Counted from the first letter of the stretch, positions 8,516 to 18,136 are shown. The stretch is 64,000 nt of DNA from Chloracidobacterium sp. (GCA_016716305.1 JADJWP010000002.1:496001-560000); one strand, 5' to 3'. The notes: generated from the letters alone by a model not told the origin. Numbers and translations are program-made.

Positions 8516-10030
8516 ATGCCGTCCCAAAATGTCAAGCGAAAGACCCTTTTCTTTTTAGCCGCTACGGCGATCCTGGCGATCGTCCTGTTCACGCTTCCGT
8601 TCGTTGAAGGCCTCATCCTCGGATACCTCAATACAGCCTTCGGCATTTCGATCTCAACGGACGGTAAGGTCGTTAATACTGACGGCACCTCGCTTGCAAT
8701 GATGGTCTCGACGTCGATCGAGCTGATAGTTACCGTCTTTCACATCATAAAGATCGTTCTCTGGATGGCCCTGGTCATCGTCATTGTGCGGTTCTTCAGC
8801 TTTCTGATCTTTAAGACCGCGTTTCGCGGAGCCAGCCAGGCCGAGATCTCGTCGCTTATCAGAACCGTCCTGTCGATCATCATCTACATTGTAGCTTTCT
8901 TCATAATCTTTCAGTCGCAGTACCCTAACGTCCAGCTTGCGCCTCTCTTTACGGGTTCGACCATTCTCGGGATCGTCGTCGGTCTCGCCTTGCAGGATAC
9001 GCTCGGAAACTTGTTTGCCGGCATCGCCCTGCAGGCGGATCAACCATTTCAGGTCGGTGACGTCGTAAAGATCGCAAATCGGGGTGAGGGCGTGGTAGAA
9101 AGCGTTTCCTGGCGTGGCGTGAAGATACGCACGTTTCAGAACAAACTTTTGATGATCAGCAATGCGGTTCTCGGGAAAGAGACGATCGAGGTCGCACCGC
9201 GCAACAATCTCAATGCCCGACTCGTGTACTTCAACACCATATACAGCAATTATCCGACCCGAACCGCTCAGGTCGTCCGCGAGGCCGTACGTCAGGTCGA
9301 GAACGTCTCGCAGAAGATAAGGCCGATCGTTCGCATCCGCGATCTTGGCGAAAGCGGCATCGAGTGGGAGGTCAAATACTGGTGCGAGGACTATCGGCGT
9401 TTTAACGAGACCGACGCTTTGATCAGACAGCGGATCTGGTATGTCTTCAATCGTGAAAAGATACATTTCGCGTTCCCGACACGAACGGTTCATATGGAAC
9501 CGACGCCGGAAAAGGTCGATCCGGAAGAATACATCGATGCGGCGTCAGAACATATAGCCAACGTTGCCATCTTTGCTCCGCTTTCGATCGACGAGATCGA
9601 ACAACTCGCCAAAACGTCTAATAGCCGGATATTCGCGCCCGGCGAGGTGATCGTTCGCGAAGGCCAGGAAGGCAATTCGATGTATCTGATAGTACGAGGC
9701 TCGGCGATAGTTCAGATAGACGACAACGGCCAAAAACGCACGATCAACAAACTCAAGACCAACGACTTTTTTGGCGAGATGAGCCTCTTAACGGGCGAAC
9801 CAAGATCGGCCTCGGTGGTCACGGAGGAGGAGACCCAGGTCCTTGAGATACGAAAGTCGGCGATCAAGCCGATCTTTGACGCAAACCCGAAATTGTTGAG
9901 TGCAGTAGGCTCGATGATCGAAGAAAGACGTGCATTGCTGGGACCCGTCGAAAAACCTGACAGCGGATCGGTTCCTGCGGAAGAACGCAATGTGATCGCG
10001 TCACTCCGGAAATTCTTTGGACTAAAGTAA
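8516..10030 (+). CDS. MscS-family mechanosensitive channel with cyclic nucleotide-binding domain
   Basis: Small-conductance mechanosensitive-type channel of the inner membrane. Residues about 10-165 hold four or five hydrophobic helices. The pore-lining helix and the beta domain follow (GLALQDTLGNLFAGIALQ, then FQVGDVVKI). From about residue 345 to 480 there is a complete cyclic-nucleotide-binding domain, with the phosphate-binding cassette FFGEMSLLTGEPRSASV. MscS channels with this tail are known and some are gated or modulated by cAMP or cGMP. The ATG at 8516 is chosen over an upstream in-frame ATG inside the transporter gene. The C-terminal 25 residues are charged and variable. Confidence 0.92.
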   Translation: MPSQNVKRKTLFFLAATAILAIVLFTLPFVEGLILGYLNTAFGISISTDGKVVNTDGTSLAMMVSTSIELIVTVFHIIKIVLWMALVIVIVRFFSFLIFKTAFRGASQAEISSLIRTVLSIIIYIVAFFIIFQSQYPNVQLAPLFTGSTILGIVVGLALQDTLGNLFAGIALQADQPFQVGDVVKIANRGEGVVESVSWRGVKIRTFQNKLLMISNAVLGKETIEVAPRNNLNARLVYFNTIYSNYPTRTAQVVREAVRQVENVSQKIRPIVRIRDLGESGIEWEVKYWCEDYRRFNETDALIRQRIWYVFNREKIHFAFPTRTVHMEPTPEKVDPEEYIDAASEHIANVAIFAPLSIDEIEQLAKTSNSRIFAPGEVIVREGQEGNSMYLIVRGSAIVQIDDNGQKRTINKLKTNDFFGEMSLLTGEPRSASVVTEEETQVLEIRKSAIKPIFDANPKLLSAVGSMIEERRALLGPVEKPDSGSVPAEERNVIASLRKFFGLK

Positions 10031-10051
10031 AAGCTAGAGGTAGATCAGGGC

Positions 10052-10909
10052 TTACTGAACGTTCTTGTCGTAAATGTCGTGGAGCACTTCAGATATCGGC
10101 TTACGTTCGGAAAATCGCTCGGTTCGCGTTTTCCTCGATCTGGTCCTGTTCTCGGATGATCGTGTACCGTTGATCGTCGGATCGAGGGTACGGTCAGGTT
10201 CTTGGCCCAAGCCATTTTCCTCAGTAACAAAGACCGGCATTCGCTCATCGTCCTCAGGTGCCGGAGGTGGCGTGTCCAAAATGTACTGATTCGACGGCGA
10301 GGGAACTCCATTTGCAAATTTCGTTCTGCTTTCTTCGAGCAGGACCCTGCCTCTGAGTCTCCGTGTCCGCTCAAGAGCACGAACTGCGGCTGAGGTTAAC
10401 GGAGCGTCCGCCGGTTCGCGTTCGATCTTTCGCAACACCTTTACGTAGCTGCGCAGTTCAGGGGTCGGATACATGAAGGCCCGCTCGTCCGAACTTTCTT
10501 TTTCGAGAACGCCCGATAGATAATTCACGGCAGCTTTATGATCTCCGGCTTTGTTGTACAGGGCACCGAGCGTAAAACTCACCAGCGGCGGAACCACGCT
10601 CATTCTCTGCACAAGTCCTTCGCCGCGGCTTATCGTCTCGCTTATCTCAAAGCCAAACCACCGCCGGTCGTCATTTCGAAGGATCTCATTCGCCGAAAGG
10701 TAGAACTCGAATATCTCGCGGGTCTCGCTTTTAGAGCCTGACGAGAGCATCTTGACGACCAGATACGCGAACACCCCAAAGAAAAAGATCACGAATATCG
10801 GGATATTTGCGACGACCAACATCGATGCAATTACCCCAAATGCCAATAGATATTGGCTTTTCTCTTTGATCGAGGCGGGGATTCGTTTTTGAAGTGAAGT
10901 GTTACTCAC
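10052..10909 (-). CDS. Membrane-anchored TPR-like hypothetical protein
   Basis: The N-terminal 60 residues contain two closely spaced hydrophobic segments (LLAFGVIASMLVVANIPIFV and the following IFFFGVFAYLVV). The middle region looks like one or two TPR units (LGALYNKAGDHKAAVNYLSG). The last 90 residues are proline- and charge-rich and probably disordered. It is the last gene of a minus-strand group starting with fur (12127); 24 bases separate it from the ferredoxin-like gene. The family is not recognised. The context suggests a part in metal or redox homeostasis, but only by association. Confidence 0.7.
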   Translation of the reverse strand: MSNTSLQKRIPASIKEKSQYLLAFGVIASMLVVANIPIFVIFFFGVFAYLVVKMLSSGSKSETREIFEFYLSANEILRNDDRRWFGFEISETISRGEGLVQRMSVVPPLVSFTLGALYNKAGDHKAAVNYLSGVLEKESSDERAFMYPTPELRSYVKVLRKIEREPADAPLTSAAVRALERTRRLRGRVLLEESRTKFANGVPSPSNQYILDTPPPAPEDDERMPVFVTEENGLGQEPDRTLDPTINGTRSSENRTRSRKTRTERFSERKPISEVLHDIYDKNVQ

Positions 10910-10933
10910 AACATCAAAAGCCGGACGCTCGAA

Positions 10934-11596
10934 TCAGCTGGACATCTCCGATTCGTGATCGCCTGCGGACCTGTGCCGCCGCTTGCTGCTTGCGGTCTTC
11001 GACTTGGAACTGGCGGTGTCATTGACCGTTTCATCACCCTTTTTATGTTCGCTGGGCCTTTTTGCTTTTTTCGCCTCTTCGTCCATCGCAAAGCCGAATC
11101 CTGCCAGAACGTCCATCAATTTGTCTGCGATCGTATACGGTGAATTTGCAATGTAGGCCAGCGTATCTCCGAGCGCCATCGCTTCGAGCTGCACTAGATT
11201 TGAGATCTTTTTGTCTAACGGAAGTTCCGCGAATTTCTTTCGATATTCATCGTCGATGTCACTTTGCGGTTCTGCGGCTTCTTCGGCCGTCTTCTTTTCC
11301 TTTGTCATAACTACAACATCTCCGGATCTTTCGATCTTTGTCTGACACGCCAGCCGGTCGATCGGATCGGCGGAGGCTTCATTCAGGAACTTAGCTTCGG
11401 TCTTTGTTTTCGGCGACAATAATTCCGCCCCGGACGTAATGCTGATCAAGCAATCATGGTCATTATTCTCGAGGTCACATGTGCCGACATTTCTTATTCC
11501 GAGCCGTCGTGCGGAATCTGACAGATACGACCCAACGGCAACCACGCCGTCGATGTTTTCCCGCTCAAACCTCACATCGCATTCCTGTGTCTTCAT
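10934..11596 (-). CDS. 2Fe-2S ferredoxin-like protein lacking one cluster cysteine
   Basis: The N-terminal ~105 residues follow the plant-type ferredoxin pattern. VGTCDLENNDHDC is followed by a beta strand, then SGAELLSP, then RLACQTKIE. The usual ligand pattern is C-x5-C-x2-C...C. Here the first, third and fourth cysteines are visible, but the second position is Asp. The cluster may use an Asp ligand or be lost. The C-terminal half has a conserved helical block (LPLDKKISNLVQLEAMALGD) and a lysine-rich end. It lies 9 bases downstream of fur, so both are almost surely one operon, and iron control of this gene is likely but not shown. Confidence 0.7.
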   Translation of the reverse strand: MKTQECDVRFERENIDGVVAVGSYLSDSARRLGIRNVGTCDLENNDHDCLISITSGAELLSPKTKTEAKFLNEASADPIDRLACQTKIERSGDVVVMTKEKKTAEEAAEPQSDIDDEYRKKFAELPLDKKISNLVQLEAMALGDTLAYIANSPYTIADKLMDVLAGFGFAMDEEAKKAKRPSEHKKGDETVNDTASSKSKTASSKRRHRSAGDHESEMSS

Positions 11597-11605
11597 ATCT
11601 TGCGG

Positions 11606-12127
11606 CTAACCACCGGCGAGCGACCTGACACGCACTCGCGGTTGCGCACCCGACGCCGCCGAGGCCGTCATTGTGTCCTTCGCGCTGCACTCCGAACATG
11701 ACCCCCACATTCGCAGACTATGATGCGAAAGGCGAAAGCCGAATTTGTCTGCCATTTGTTCCTGTAAAGACTCGATCTCCGGCGAAAAGAACTCTATGAC
11801 CTTGCCGCATTGGGTGCAGATCATATGGTCGTGATGTTCGTGGTCGTAATGATGTTCGTAGTAGGTCTTGTTGTCCCCGAAGCGTACTTCCCTGGCAAGT
11901 CCGGCTTCCGTTAACAGCTTGAGTGTGCGATAGACCGTCGTGTGCCCGACCGACGGATCCTTCTTTTGCACGATCCAGTAAAGGTCTTCGCTGGTCACGT
12001 GATCCTCGGTCTTCAGGAAAGTTTCAAGTATCAGGTCGCGTTGCCCGGTGCGCCGCAAGCCGGCCTTCTGGATATGCTCCAGAAAGATCTCTTTTTCTTT
12101 AACGAACTGCTGCGCCTTCCCTTTCAT
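11606..12127 (-). CDS. fur: Fur-family ferric uptake regulator
   Basis: A metal-responsive DNA-binding repressor. The winged helix covers residues about 15-90 (GLRRTGQRDLILETF, then VGHTTVYRTLKLLTEAGL). It is followed by the dimerisation domain with the metal-binding run HHYDHEHHDHMICTQCGKVI and a second CxxC in WGSCSECSA. That makes a complete structural zinc site plus regulatory histidines. The length of 173 residues is slightly long because of an alanine/arginine-rich tail. It leads the operon fur - ferredoxin-like - TPR protein. The ATG at 12127 follows an AT-rich upstream region before the next gene. Whether it senses Fe, Zn or peroxide (PerR) cannot be read from the sequence alone. Confidence 0.93.
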   Translation of the reverse strand: MKGKAQQFVKEKEIFLEHIQKAGLRRTGQRDLILETFLKTEDHVTSEDLYWIVQKKDPSVGHTTVYRTLKLLTEAGLAREVRFGDNKTYYEHHYDHEHHDHMICTQCGKVIEFFSPEIESLQEQMADKFGFRLSHHSLRMWGSCSECSAKDTMTASAASGAQPRVRVRSLAGG

Positions 12128-12146
12128 GACTATGCATCGAATTTTA

Positions 12147-13025
12147 TCATTTAACGATACTTTTCTCCATTTTTATTCGCGCACGCATCATCATTAGTTT
12201 CGCCGGATCGGCGCCGCCGGCTTCTGCCAGTTCGAGCGAACGCTCTCCGAGCAGAAGGAAGATCTCGAGAACGTCTGCAGGTACGGCACGCTTCATAATT
12301 TCTATGTGGCGATCGAGAGCTTCGACGTCGGCCCGGGCGAAACTTCCCGTTATCGCCGAACTCGGTTTCGAACTCCGAAGGTTATTCACGGTGCTGGCAA
12401 GCAATGGCAACAGCAGTTCCTTTGCTCGCTCGGCATCGAGCCCGCAGGCGGTCAGCATTTCGATGGACACATCAAACAATGCAGTGACATGGCCCGCCGA
12501 CGTCACGGCCGCCGCATGGTAAAGCGGCTTGAACTCCTTTGCGATCGCAAACGGTCTGGCACCAAGAGCCGCAGCGATATCCGTCGCTGCCGCCACCGCC
12601 GCCTTATCGCCTTCGATGCAAAAATGGGCGTCATGGAACTGATTCGATCCGGTTACAGGATCGCTTATCGAAACCAGCGGATGCATCGACCCGACCGAGC
12701 AGCCGTGTGATGCGAGCTGCATTAATTCATCTGAATCCAGAGAACCGCTTGTGTGCAATGCCACCGAGTCGGTTTTCATGCGTTCCGCGATCGAGCGTGC
12801 CGCGGCGCCTATTTCGGGGTCTCCGGTAGCTATGATCACGATCGAAGACGGGATCTCGGCCACGTCGTCCAATTTCGCGACCGTTGCCGGCAGTTCGGAA
12901 AGATATGACGCGGCATTCGCCGGATCGCGGACGATCAGGTAGTCAAGCCGGTAACCGACGCGACCAAGCGCAATAGCCAACGCCCCGCCCATCCGGCCCA
13001 TGCCGACGATGCTGACACTTTGCAT
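12147..13025 (-). CDS. Rossmann-fold oxidoreductase with DUF2520 domain
   Basis: The first 20 residues hold a GxGxxG dinucleotide-binding motif (VSIVGMGRMGGALAIALG). The fold runs to about residue 130 with HTSGSLDSDEL. A C-terminal helical domain (from about residue 135: GSMHPLVSISDP ... FKPLYHAAAVTSAGHV) matches the Rossmann-like plus DUF2520 pair seen in many bacteria next to panB or panC. The natural substrate is not established for this family. No pantothenate gene is in the window. It is transcribed in the same direction as fur, 19 bases upstream of it, so the two may share a transcript. Confidence 0.85.
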   Translation of the reverse strand: MQSVSIVGMGRMGGALAIALGRVGYRLDYLIVRDPANAASYLSELPATVAKLDDVAEIPSSIVIIATGDPEIGAAARSIAERMKTDSVALHTSGSLDSDELMQLASHGCSVGSMHPLVSISDPVTGSNQFHDAHFCIEGDKAAVAAATDIAAALGARPFAIAKEFKPLYHAAAVTSAGHVTALFDVSIEMLTACGLDAERAKELLLPLLASTVNNLRSSKPSSAITGSFARADVEALDRHIEIMKRAVPADVLEIFLLLGERSLELAEAGGADPAKLMMMRARIKMEKSIVK

Positions 13026-13103
13026 TGAATTACGATACTACCGAACGGGTTAAACGGAAAATTACGAGCAGCGGTACGTTTTCTGCGAGCGCCGATCCGG
13101 GCC

Positions 13104-16100
13104 TTACATTTCGATCAGAACAATATCCTCGTTAAAAACGTCTTTGCTGGCAACGAGATAGTTTGGGTCGACATCGCCGTCGCCGGCCTCGTCGATCTCG
13201 GCAAGATCGTTCGTCGAGACCATTCCCTTTGAGCTTATCGAGCCGAGTACGTGCCCAAGAACATCAAGCTGTAACCGTGATAGCTTTGGAATGCCCGTCC
13301 CCGAAGCAAAGATCTTAAGCAGTTCATTAGCAGCGGCGCCCGCCTCGGGATCGGCTTCCGACTTTGCGAATCGCTGCAGGCCTTCGACGATCAGGTCTTT
13401 TCTCTCGTTCATTTTGGCCCGCACTTCTGTCAGCCCGGAAGAAACCGACGCCCACAACTCGGCCGGCAATTCCTGCCAGTTTTCCATCTCAGACAATCGG
13501 AAGGAACAAATGCACGTCGGGCTTATCGTCAATGCCTTGCTGACATCGAACGTGCAGTTCAGCTGCTCCAACTGCCGTTTGAGTGTTCTGGCTTTTTGCC
13601 ATGCCCGCCCGCGGAGCATCGGAACGTTCGAAAGGCTCTCAAATTCGAACCAGATATCGGTTCGTCGGATATCGTCATACTTTTCCTGGAGATCATGAGA
13701 GCGCATGATCAGATTGTGCTGCGTTGAGAAGTATTCAGAAAACTCCTTCTGAAATCGCTCCCACAGGTAGCCGACCTCACGATTACGGCCCTCTGCAGGA
13801 TTCAGGATTGCCTGATCGCTTGCAGCTAATAGAGCTTCGCGGGTCATCTCGATCGAGTCTACCGCCGTGAGTTCGGCAGCGGAAACGTAGGTCGCGATCA
13901 TGTTGCGCTGTTCGCAGGCATCGAGGAAGCTGGTCAGGATCTTCAACGATTCAGAGCTTCGTTCGATCTCTTCATCCAGATCAGCGAAGATCGCGATCGC
14001 CCGATAAAGGACGTCCTCGACCGTCGAGCTTCCATCCACTGCGTTTCGCATTTCCGCCGACAACGCTCCGAAAGTTGACTTGACGCGGGCAGCATGCGTC
14101 CACATCCGGGTATTGATGTGCGTGTCGGAAACGCTTTCAAATCGGGCTACCGCGTTCGATCTGTCCCAATCTTCTAGCCATTTGCCGAAGGTCTGTCTGA
14201 GCCTTTCCTTTTCGGCCTTATCCGAGATCGACGTAAAACTGTCGTCGCCAGTTATCAGTTTTGCCCAACGCAGCAGTCCCTTGGACGAGACGGCGTGTTC
14301 CTTCGTCTTCGCGATACCGGCGATCTCGTCCCAGATTATCCGCAGATCGAGCGATCTGGAATTTATACGGTCGCCGCCCGAGGTTACAAACTCGATCCGT
14401 CGATCGGCAACGAGCGACGCAAGGATGAGATGTTGAGCCTCGCGGACGAGGCCCCGCGGTGCTTTCTTCAATTCTCCGTATACTTGCCGAAGCGGCACAT
14501 CGTCTTCTACGGTGTCGACCAGATTCAGCACCAGGGCGGCCGCAGGTATCGAATCCAAGGCGTCGCCCGTTACCGGAACAAATACACTCCCTTCTTCCCG
14601 CACCAACCCAAGAGGCACGCCGTAGGTCCTGGCGAGCTGTTGAATCTCAGCGAGGTTCTGCCTCGATCCGCTGTAAAGGTCGCTGACAAGACGGCTGACC
14701 TCCGACATGCCAAGGGGTTCGGCGAAATACGGATGCTCGGGATACCTCGTCTCAAAGAGCGGTTCGAGCATTATCGAAAAAAGATCCGTCAGGCTGGTCG
14801 AACCTCGAGCTTCTTCCGTGAAATTATAGTCAAATCCGTCGATGACCAGCTTGCCGTTCTCGAGCATTATCCGATCGAGGATCTTTTCACAGGCGATCCG
14901 GTGCGCGTGGAGCGACGCCCTGACATTCTCCCCAAATTGTTCACTGATGGAAATGTCGTTTTGAAGGACGTGATGCCTCAGGATCGTGTCGATCTCTTCG
15001 ACGCGGAGGTCATCGGGTTTCCAAACAACTCGCGATGTTCCATCGTCAGGCTCAGGCGCAGACATCGCCGTCAGAAAATTAACGACAACTTCCCAATCCA
15101 AAGCGTCGGGCATTCCTTCGCTTTGCGCTTCAAAGCCGCCCGATTCTTCGCCATCGCGCCATGTCACCCGTCCGCGCCGATAGCCGCCGCGCCAAAGCGT
15201 GACGCATTCCATGGTCGAACGCTCGTCCGCGACAGGGTCGATCGGCAGCGTGAAATCGCCGAAGCGTTCCTGCATCAAACGGCGGATCGCGCTTCTTACA
15301 ACGCTGCTGTCTAATTTTGAGGCACCTTCCTGCAGCGCCGAATTAAGATCGTCTTTACTGCTGACGCGAAAGCTGTAATACGTGTCGCCCCCCGATACGG
15401 TTTGTATCGAAATATCGTCGGGCAATGCCGTCGAGAACATCTCGATGATGCCGCGTACGGTCGATGCTGCCTTTTCGGGCTCCGCTTCGTCGAATATCAG
15501 CATCGAGGCGCAGATGTCTTCGGCGGTCGCGCCGCGGCCATCCAGCGAAAGCAGCAGCAATGCTTTGAGCACCAGCTTTGCCTGAAGCCGCTGCATCACC
15601 GGCACCTTGCTCACCACTTCGGAATTCAACTTGTCGTAAGCAACGAACGCCTCTTTGAGGTCGTCGATCTTGCGAAGATTGTTCTCAGCCTTGTCAAAGA
15701 CCTCGTCCAGGGCTATAAGCGAATTTGCCGGCCTGCCGAGGATCCTTTCGCCTGCCTCGGCCGCAAAACTCAGCAAGGCAAAATCGTGAACGAAAAGGCG
15801 CACATATGGCGCGATCTCCAAGATGCCCGGATGGAGCGGATAGAGCGAAGAAAAACGCTGTGCACTCCATCGGAAATTGGGCACAACGCTCTTGAAGAAA
15901 TCGTAGATCTCGGATATTACCGGAGTTACGTTGTGGTTCTTGGGGAAAATGTGTAGATCGACGACCTTGTAAAGGTGTTCCTGATCTAGGAAATCGATCT
16001 GAAAGGTCCTGGAGATCGCTGAATTGGTGCCGTCAGCACCTGCGATATCATCGTCAAGCGCAGCGCAAACCACGACATTCGACGATTTAGCGACCTCGGC

Positions 16101-16658
16101 AAGCTCGCCCAGAGCCGGACCATCATCGCGGGCGACCCTGGTCGCTCTATCCATTGCCGTATCGACGATGACGACCAGCGGAATATCCGCCCATTTCGAC
16201 GCACCGGACCTGAGAACCGACCCTATCGAGTCGCCCTCGATCGCGGTTTCCGGCCCAAATGCCGCCTTCACGCCGTCAATGACCTCTTCGAGAAGCGTCG
16301 CCTTCGAACCGCGCCACACCCTCACCACCGGATAATGACGCCGCATCAGCGTCTGAGCGGAGGCTGACACGTGGCCGTCGGCCAATTTCGAGCGCAACTC
16401 TGGTTTCGAAACGATCGCGCCGAAAGCCGCCAGAAAGTGACTCTTTCCAACGCCTCGATATCCCGCAAGCGCCAACGCGATCCCGTTTTCGAACGACACC
16501 CTCGAAACGGCATCGAGCCAGTTCGCCATCAGGGTCGATGTTCCGTCAGTGAACCGATAGTTCTCGAGCGTAGCCTCAGAATCAGAGTAAAGATCGGGTA
16601 AAGGCGCAAAGGAACGTACTTGTACGAGATCTTTGACTTTTTCCTGGATTCGTTTCAT
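13104..16658 (-). CDS. Giant P-loop ATPase of BrxC/PglY-like architecture
   Basis: A single 1184-residue protein. Residues 66-73 form a Walker A (GYRGVGKS, followed by HF). Residues 161-171 are a Walker B-like strand, LVVIVDTAMDR, with Thr after the Asp. A sensor-like strand (NVVVCAALDDD) is near residue 195, and YPLHPG lies at 273-278. A P-loop of GKSHF type followed by a YPLHP block is the arrangement of DUF499/BrxC/PglY and DUF6079 ATPases. These belong to phage-defence systems such as BREX and Pgl. The remaining 900 residues are largely helical with no domain I recognise. No methylase, PglZ phosphatase or helicase flanks it, so a BREX role is not supported by context. Composition matches the surroundings. 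Confidence 0.75.
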   Translation of the reverse strand: MKRIQEKVKDLVQVRSFAPLPDLYSDSEATLENYRFTDGTSTLMANWLDAVSRVSFENGIALALAGYRGVGKSHFLAAFGAIVSKPELRSKLADGHVSASAQTLMRRHYPVVRVWRGSKATLLEEVIDGVKAAFGPETAIEGDSIGSVLRSGASKWADIPLVVIVDTAMDRATRVARDDGPALGELAEVAKSSNVVVCAALDDDIAGADGTNSAISRTFQIDFLDQEHLYKVVDLHIFPKNHNVTPVISEIYDFFKSVVPNFRWSAQRFSSLYPLHPGILEIAPYVRLFVHDFALLSFAAEAGERILGRPANSLIALDEVFDKAENNLRKIDDLKEAFVAYDKLNSEVVSKVPVMQRLQAKLVLKALLLLSLDGRGATAEDICASMLIFDEAEPEKAASTVRGIIEMFSTALPDDISIQTVSGGDTYYSFRVSSKDDLNSALQEGASKLDSSVVRSAIRRLMQERFGDFTLPIDPVADERSTMECVTLWRGGYRRGRVTWRDGEESGGFEAQSEGMPDALDWEVVVNFLTAMSAPEPDDGTSRVVWKPDDLRVEEIDTILRHHVLQNDISISEQFGENVRASLHAHRIACEKILDRIMLENGKLVIDGFDYNFTEEARGSTSLTDLFSIMLEPLFETRYPEHPYFAEPLGMSEVSRLVSDLYSGSRQNLAEIQQLARTYGVPLGLVREEGSVFVPVTGDALDSIPAAALVLNLVDTVEDDVPLRQVYGELKKAPRGLVREAQHLILASLVADRRIEFVTSGGDRINSRSLDLRIIWDEIAGIAKTKEHAVSSKGLLRWAKLITGDDSFTSISDKAEKERLRQTFGKWLEDWDRSNAVARFESVSDTHINTRMWTHAARVKSTFGALSAEMRNAVDGSSTVEDVLYRAIAIFADLDEEIERSSESLKILTSFLDACEQRNMIATYVSAAELTAVDSIEMTREALLAASDQAILNPAEGRNREVGYLWERFQKEFSEYFSTQHNLIMRSHDLQEKYDDIRRTDIWFEFESLSNVPMLRGRAWQKARTLKRQLEQLNCTFDVSKALTISPTCICSFRLSEMENWQELPAELWASVSSGLTEVRAKMNERKDLIVEGLQRFAKSEADPEAGAAANELLKIFASGTGIPKLSRLQLDVLGHVLGSISSKGMVSTNDLAEIDEAGDGDVDPNYLVASKDVFNEDIVLIEM

Positions 16659-16947
16659 TCGAAATGAACGTTTTGACCTGGTTCAGAGGTTGTCGGGACC
16701 TGATGTGAGATCGTTTTGGGCGTCTGCGGTATCTATGTGAGTCTCGAACGGCGTTCGATACATCAATAATTGTAGCAATATTCCGCATCTTTTTAAAGAC
16801 TTTTAGTTTTTGCGATAAGGCCGTGCCGCTGAGCCACATTTTTTGAGAACGCGCAACTTTCCTTCACAGTCCTGCATCAAAGAATCATTGATTTAGGTCT
16901 CAATTGCCTTTAGTATTACTGTCAAGGGATTTTTCTGGAGAAAACTT

Positions 16948-18120
16948 ATGAGAATCGGTCCATTTCAGCGTTTTGCATCAGCGTTTCTCGTCTTGACGAT
17001 CGGTCTCGGTTCGATCGCATTCTTCCCGGTTGCGGCATCCGCTCAAACCGATGGTGCTAAGAAATCAAGCAAGAAGTCGAACGCCGGCAAAGACGACCTC
17101 GTCCAAACAAAAGCGAACGGCACGAAGCCGCTTACGCCCAACGAGGATCCGAGCCAGATCGGAAAACGAAAGATCAATAAAGGCACCGATAAATTTTTCG
17201 GGTGGCTTGGCGGTTCGCAGGAAAAAGAGATCGCTCTGGGACGCCAGCTTGCGATGGAGGTCGAACAATCGGCCAAAATGGTCGACGATCCCCTTATCAC
17301 CGAGTATATCAACCGTGTCGGCCAGAATATCGTTCTTCATTCCGACGCCAAGATCCCTTTCACGATAAAGGTCATCGATAGCGACGAAGTAAATGCGTTC
17401 GCGTTGCCGGGCGGATATTTCTTTGTCAACAGAGGTCTGATACTGGCGGCTGACAATGAGGCCGAGCTCGCCGGCGTCATGGCCCACGAGATCGCTCATG
17501 TGGCGGCCCGACATGCAATGGAGAATCAGGGTAAGCTGCAGGCCATCAATTACGGACTGCTTGCGACGATCATCTTCGGCGGAGGTATCGCCAGCACGAT
17601 CGCCCAAAATGCCGGCGGCTTCACCCAATTATTGAGTTTTCTGAAATTTAGCCGTAATGCCGAATTTGAGGCCGACACACTCGGCGTCCAGTACTTGTAT
17701 GCTTCGGGTTATGACCCGACCGGCATGGCAACGATGTTCGAAAAGCTCAACGAAAAGAACAAGAAGAAACCTGGTACGCTCGCTAAGATCTTTGCCTCGC
17801 ATCCGCAGTCGCTTGACCGCCGCGATAACAGCCTTGCCCTCGTCGCTCGGTTTCCGGAGAAAGAAGAATATGTCATCAGCACTTCGGAGTTTCAGCGAGT
17901 AAAGGCACATCTGCTAAAACTCACGAATGCGAAAGCCGGTGTGATCAGTGATATGGAAGATGGGGACGCAGGCAAGCCGACCCTCAAACGGCGTCAACCC
18001 GAGCAGAGTGATCCGGGAGCCAGCGATTCCGACAGCAGTTCGAGCAGCTCTTCAGAAGCACCGCCGAAGCTCAAGAGAAAGGGCGATGAACCGGCACCCA
18101 CACCGACGCCGAAGCCTTAG
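16948..18120 (+). CDS. Secreted M48-family zinc metalloprotease
   Basis: BepA/LoiP-like periplasmic protease, probably for outer-membrane protein quality control. It has a signal peptide (residues 1-32, ending ASAQT) and a basic linker. The M48 core is at about residues 90-320, with HEIAH at 180-184 and the third zinc ligand in RNAEFEADTLG. The C-terminus from about 330 is low complexity (Ser/Asp/Pro/Thr), without the TPR domain of E. coli BepA. A GGAG ribosome binding site sits nine bases before the ATG. The 289 bases upstream, back to the giant ATPase, are AT-richer and hold no convincing gene. A strong hairpin terminator follows at 18137. Confidence 0.92.
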   Translation: MRIGPFQRFASAFLVLTIGLGSIAFFPVAASAQTDGAKKSSKKSNAGKDDLVQTKANGTKPLTPNEDPSQIGKRKINKGTDKFFGWLGGSQEKEIALGRQLAMEVEQSAKMVDDPLITEYINRVGQNIVLHSDAKIPFTIKVIDSDEVNAFALPGGYFFVNRGLILAADNEAELAGVMAHEIAHVAARHAMENQGKLQAINYGLLATIIFGGGIASTIAQNAGGFTQLLSFLKFSRNAEFEADTLGVQYLYASGYDPTGMATMFEKLNEKNKKKPGTLAKIFASHPQSLDRRDNSLALVARFPEKEEYVISTSEFQRVKAHLLKLTNAKAGVISDMEDGDAGKPTLKRRQPEQSDPGASDSDSSSSSSSEAPPKLKRKGDEPAPTPTPKP

Positions 18121-18136
18121 GTTGTTCATACCAAAC

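Noticed and set aside
8654..9493. 279-codon open frame on the minus strand
   Set aside because: Antisense to the MscS channel gene, whose family match is clear. The antisense product has only Asp/Arg-rich, domain-free sequence.
14295..15314. 339-codon open frame on the plus strand
   Set aside because: It lies wholly inside and antisense to the giant ATPase gene, has no recognisable domain and is Arg/His-rich as expected for a mirror frame.
16582..16839. 85-codon frame upstream of the giant ATPase
   Set aside because: Overlaps the ATPase start, no ribosome binding site or domain, compositionally poor.
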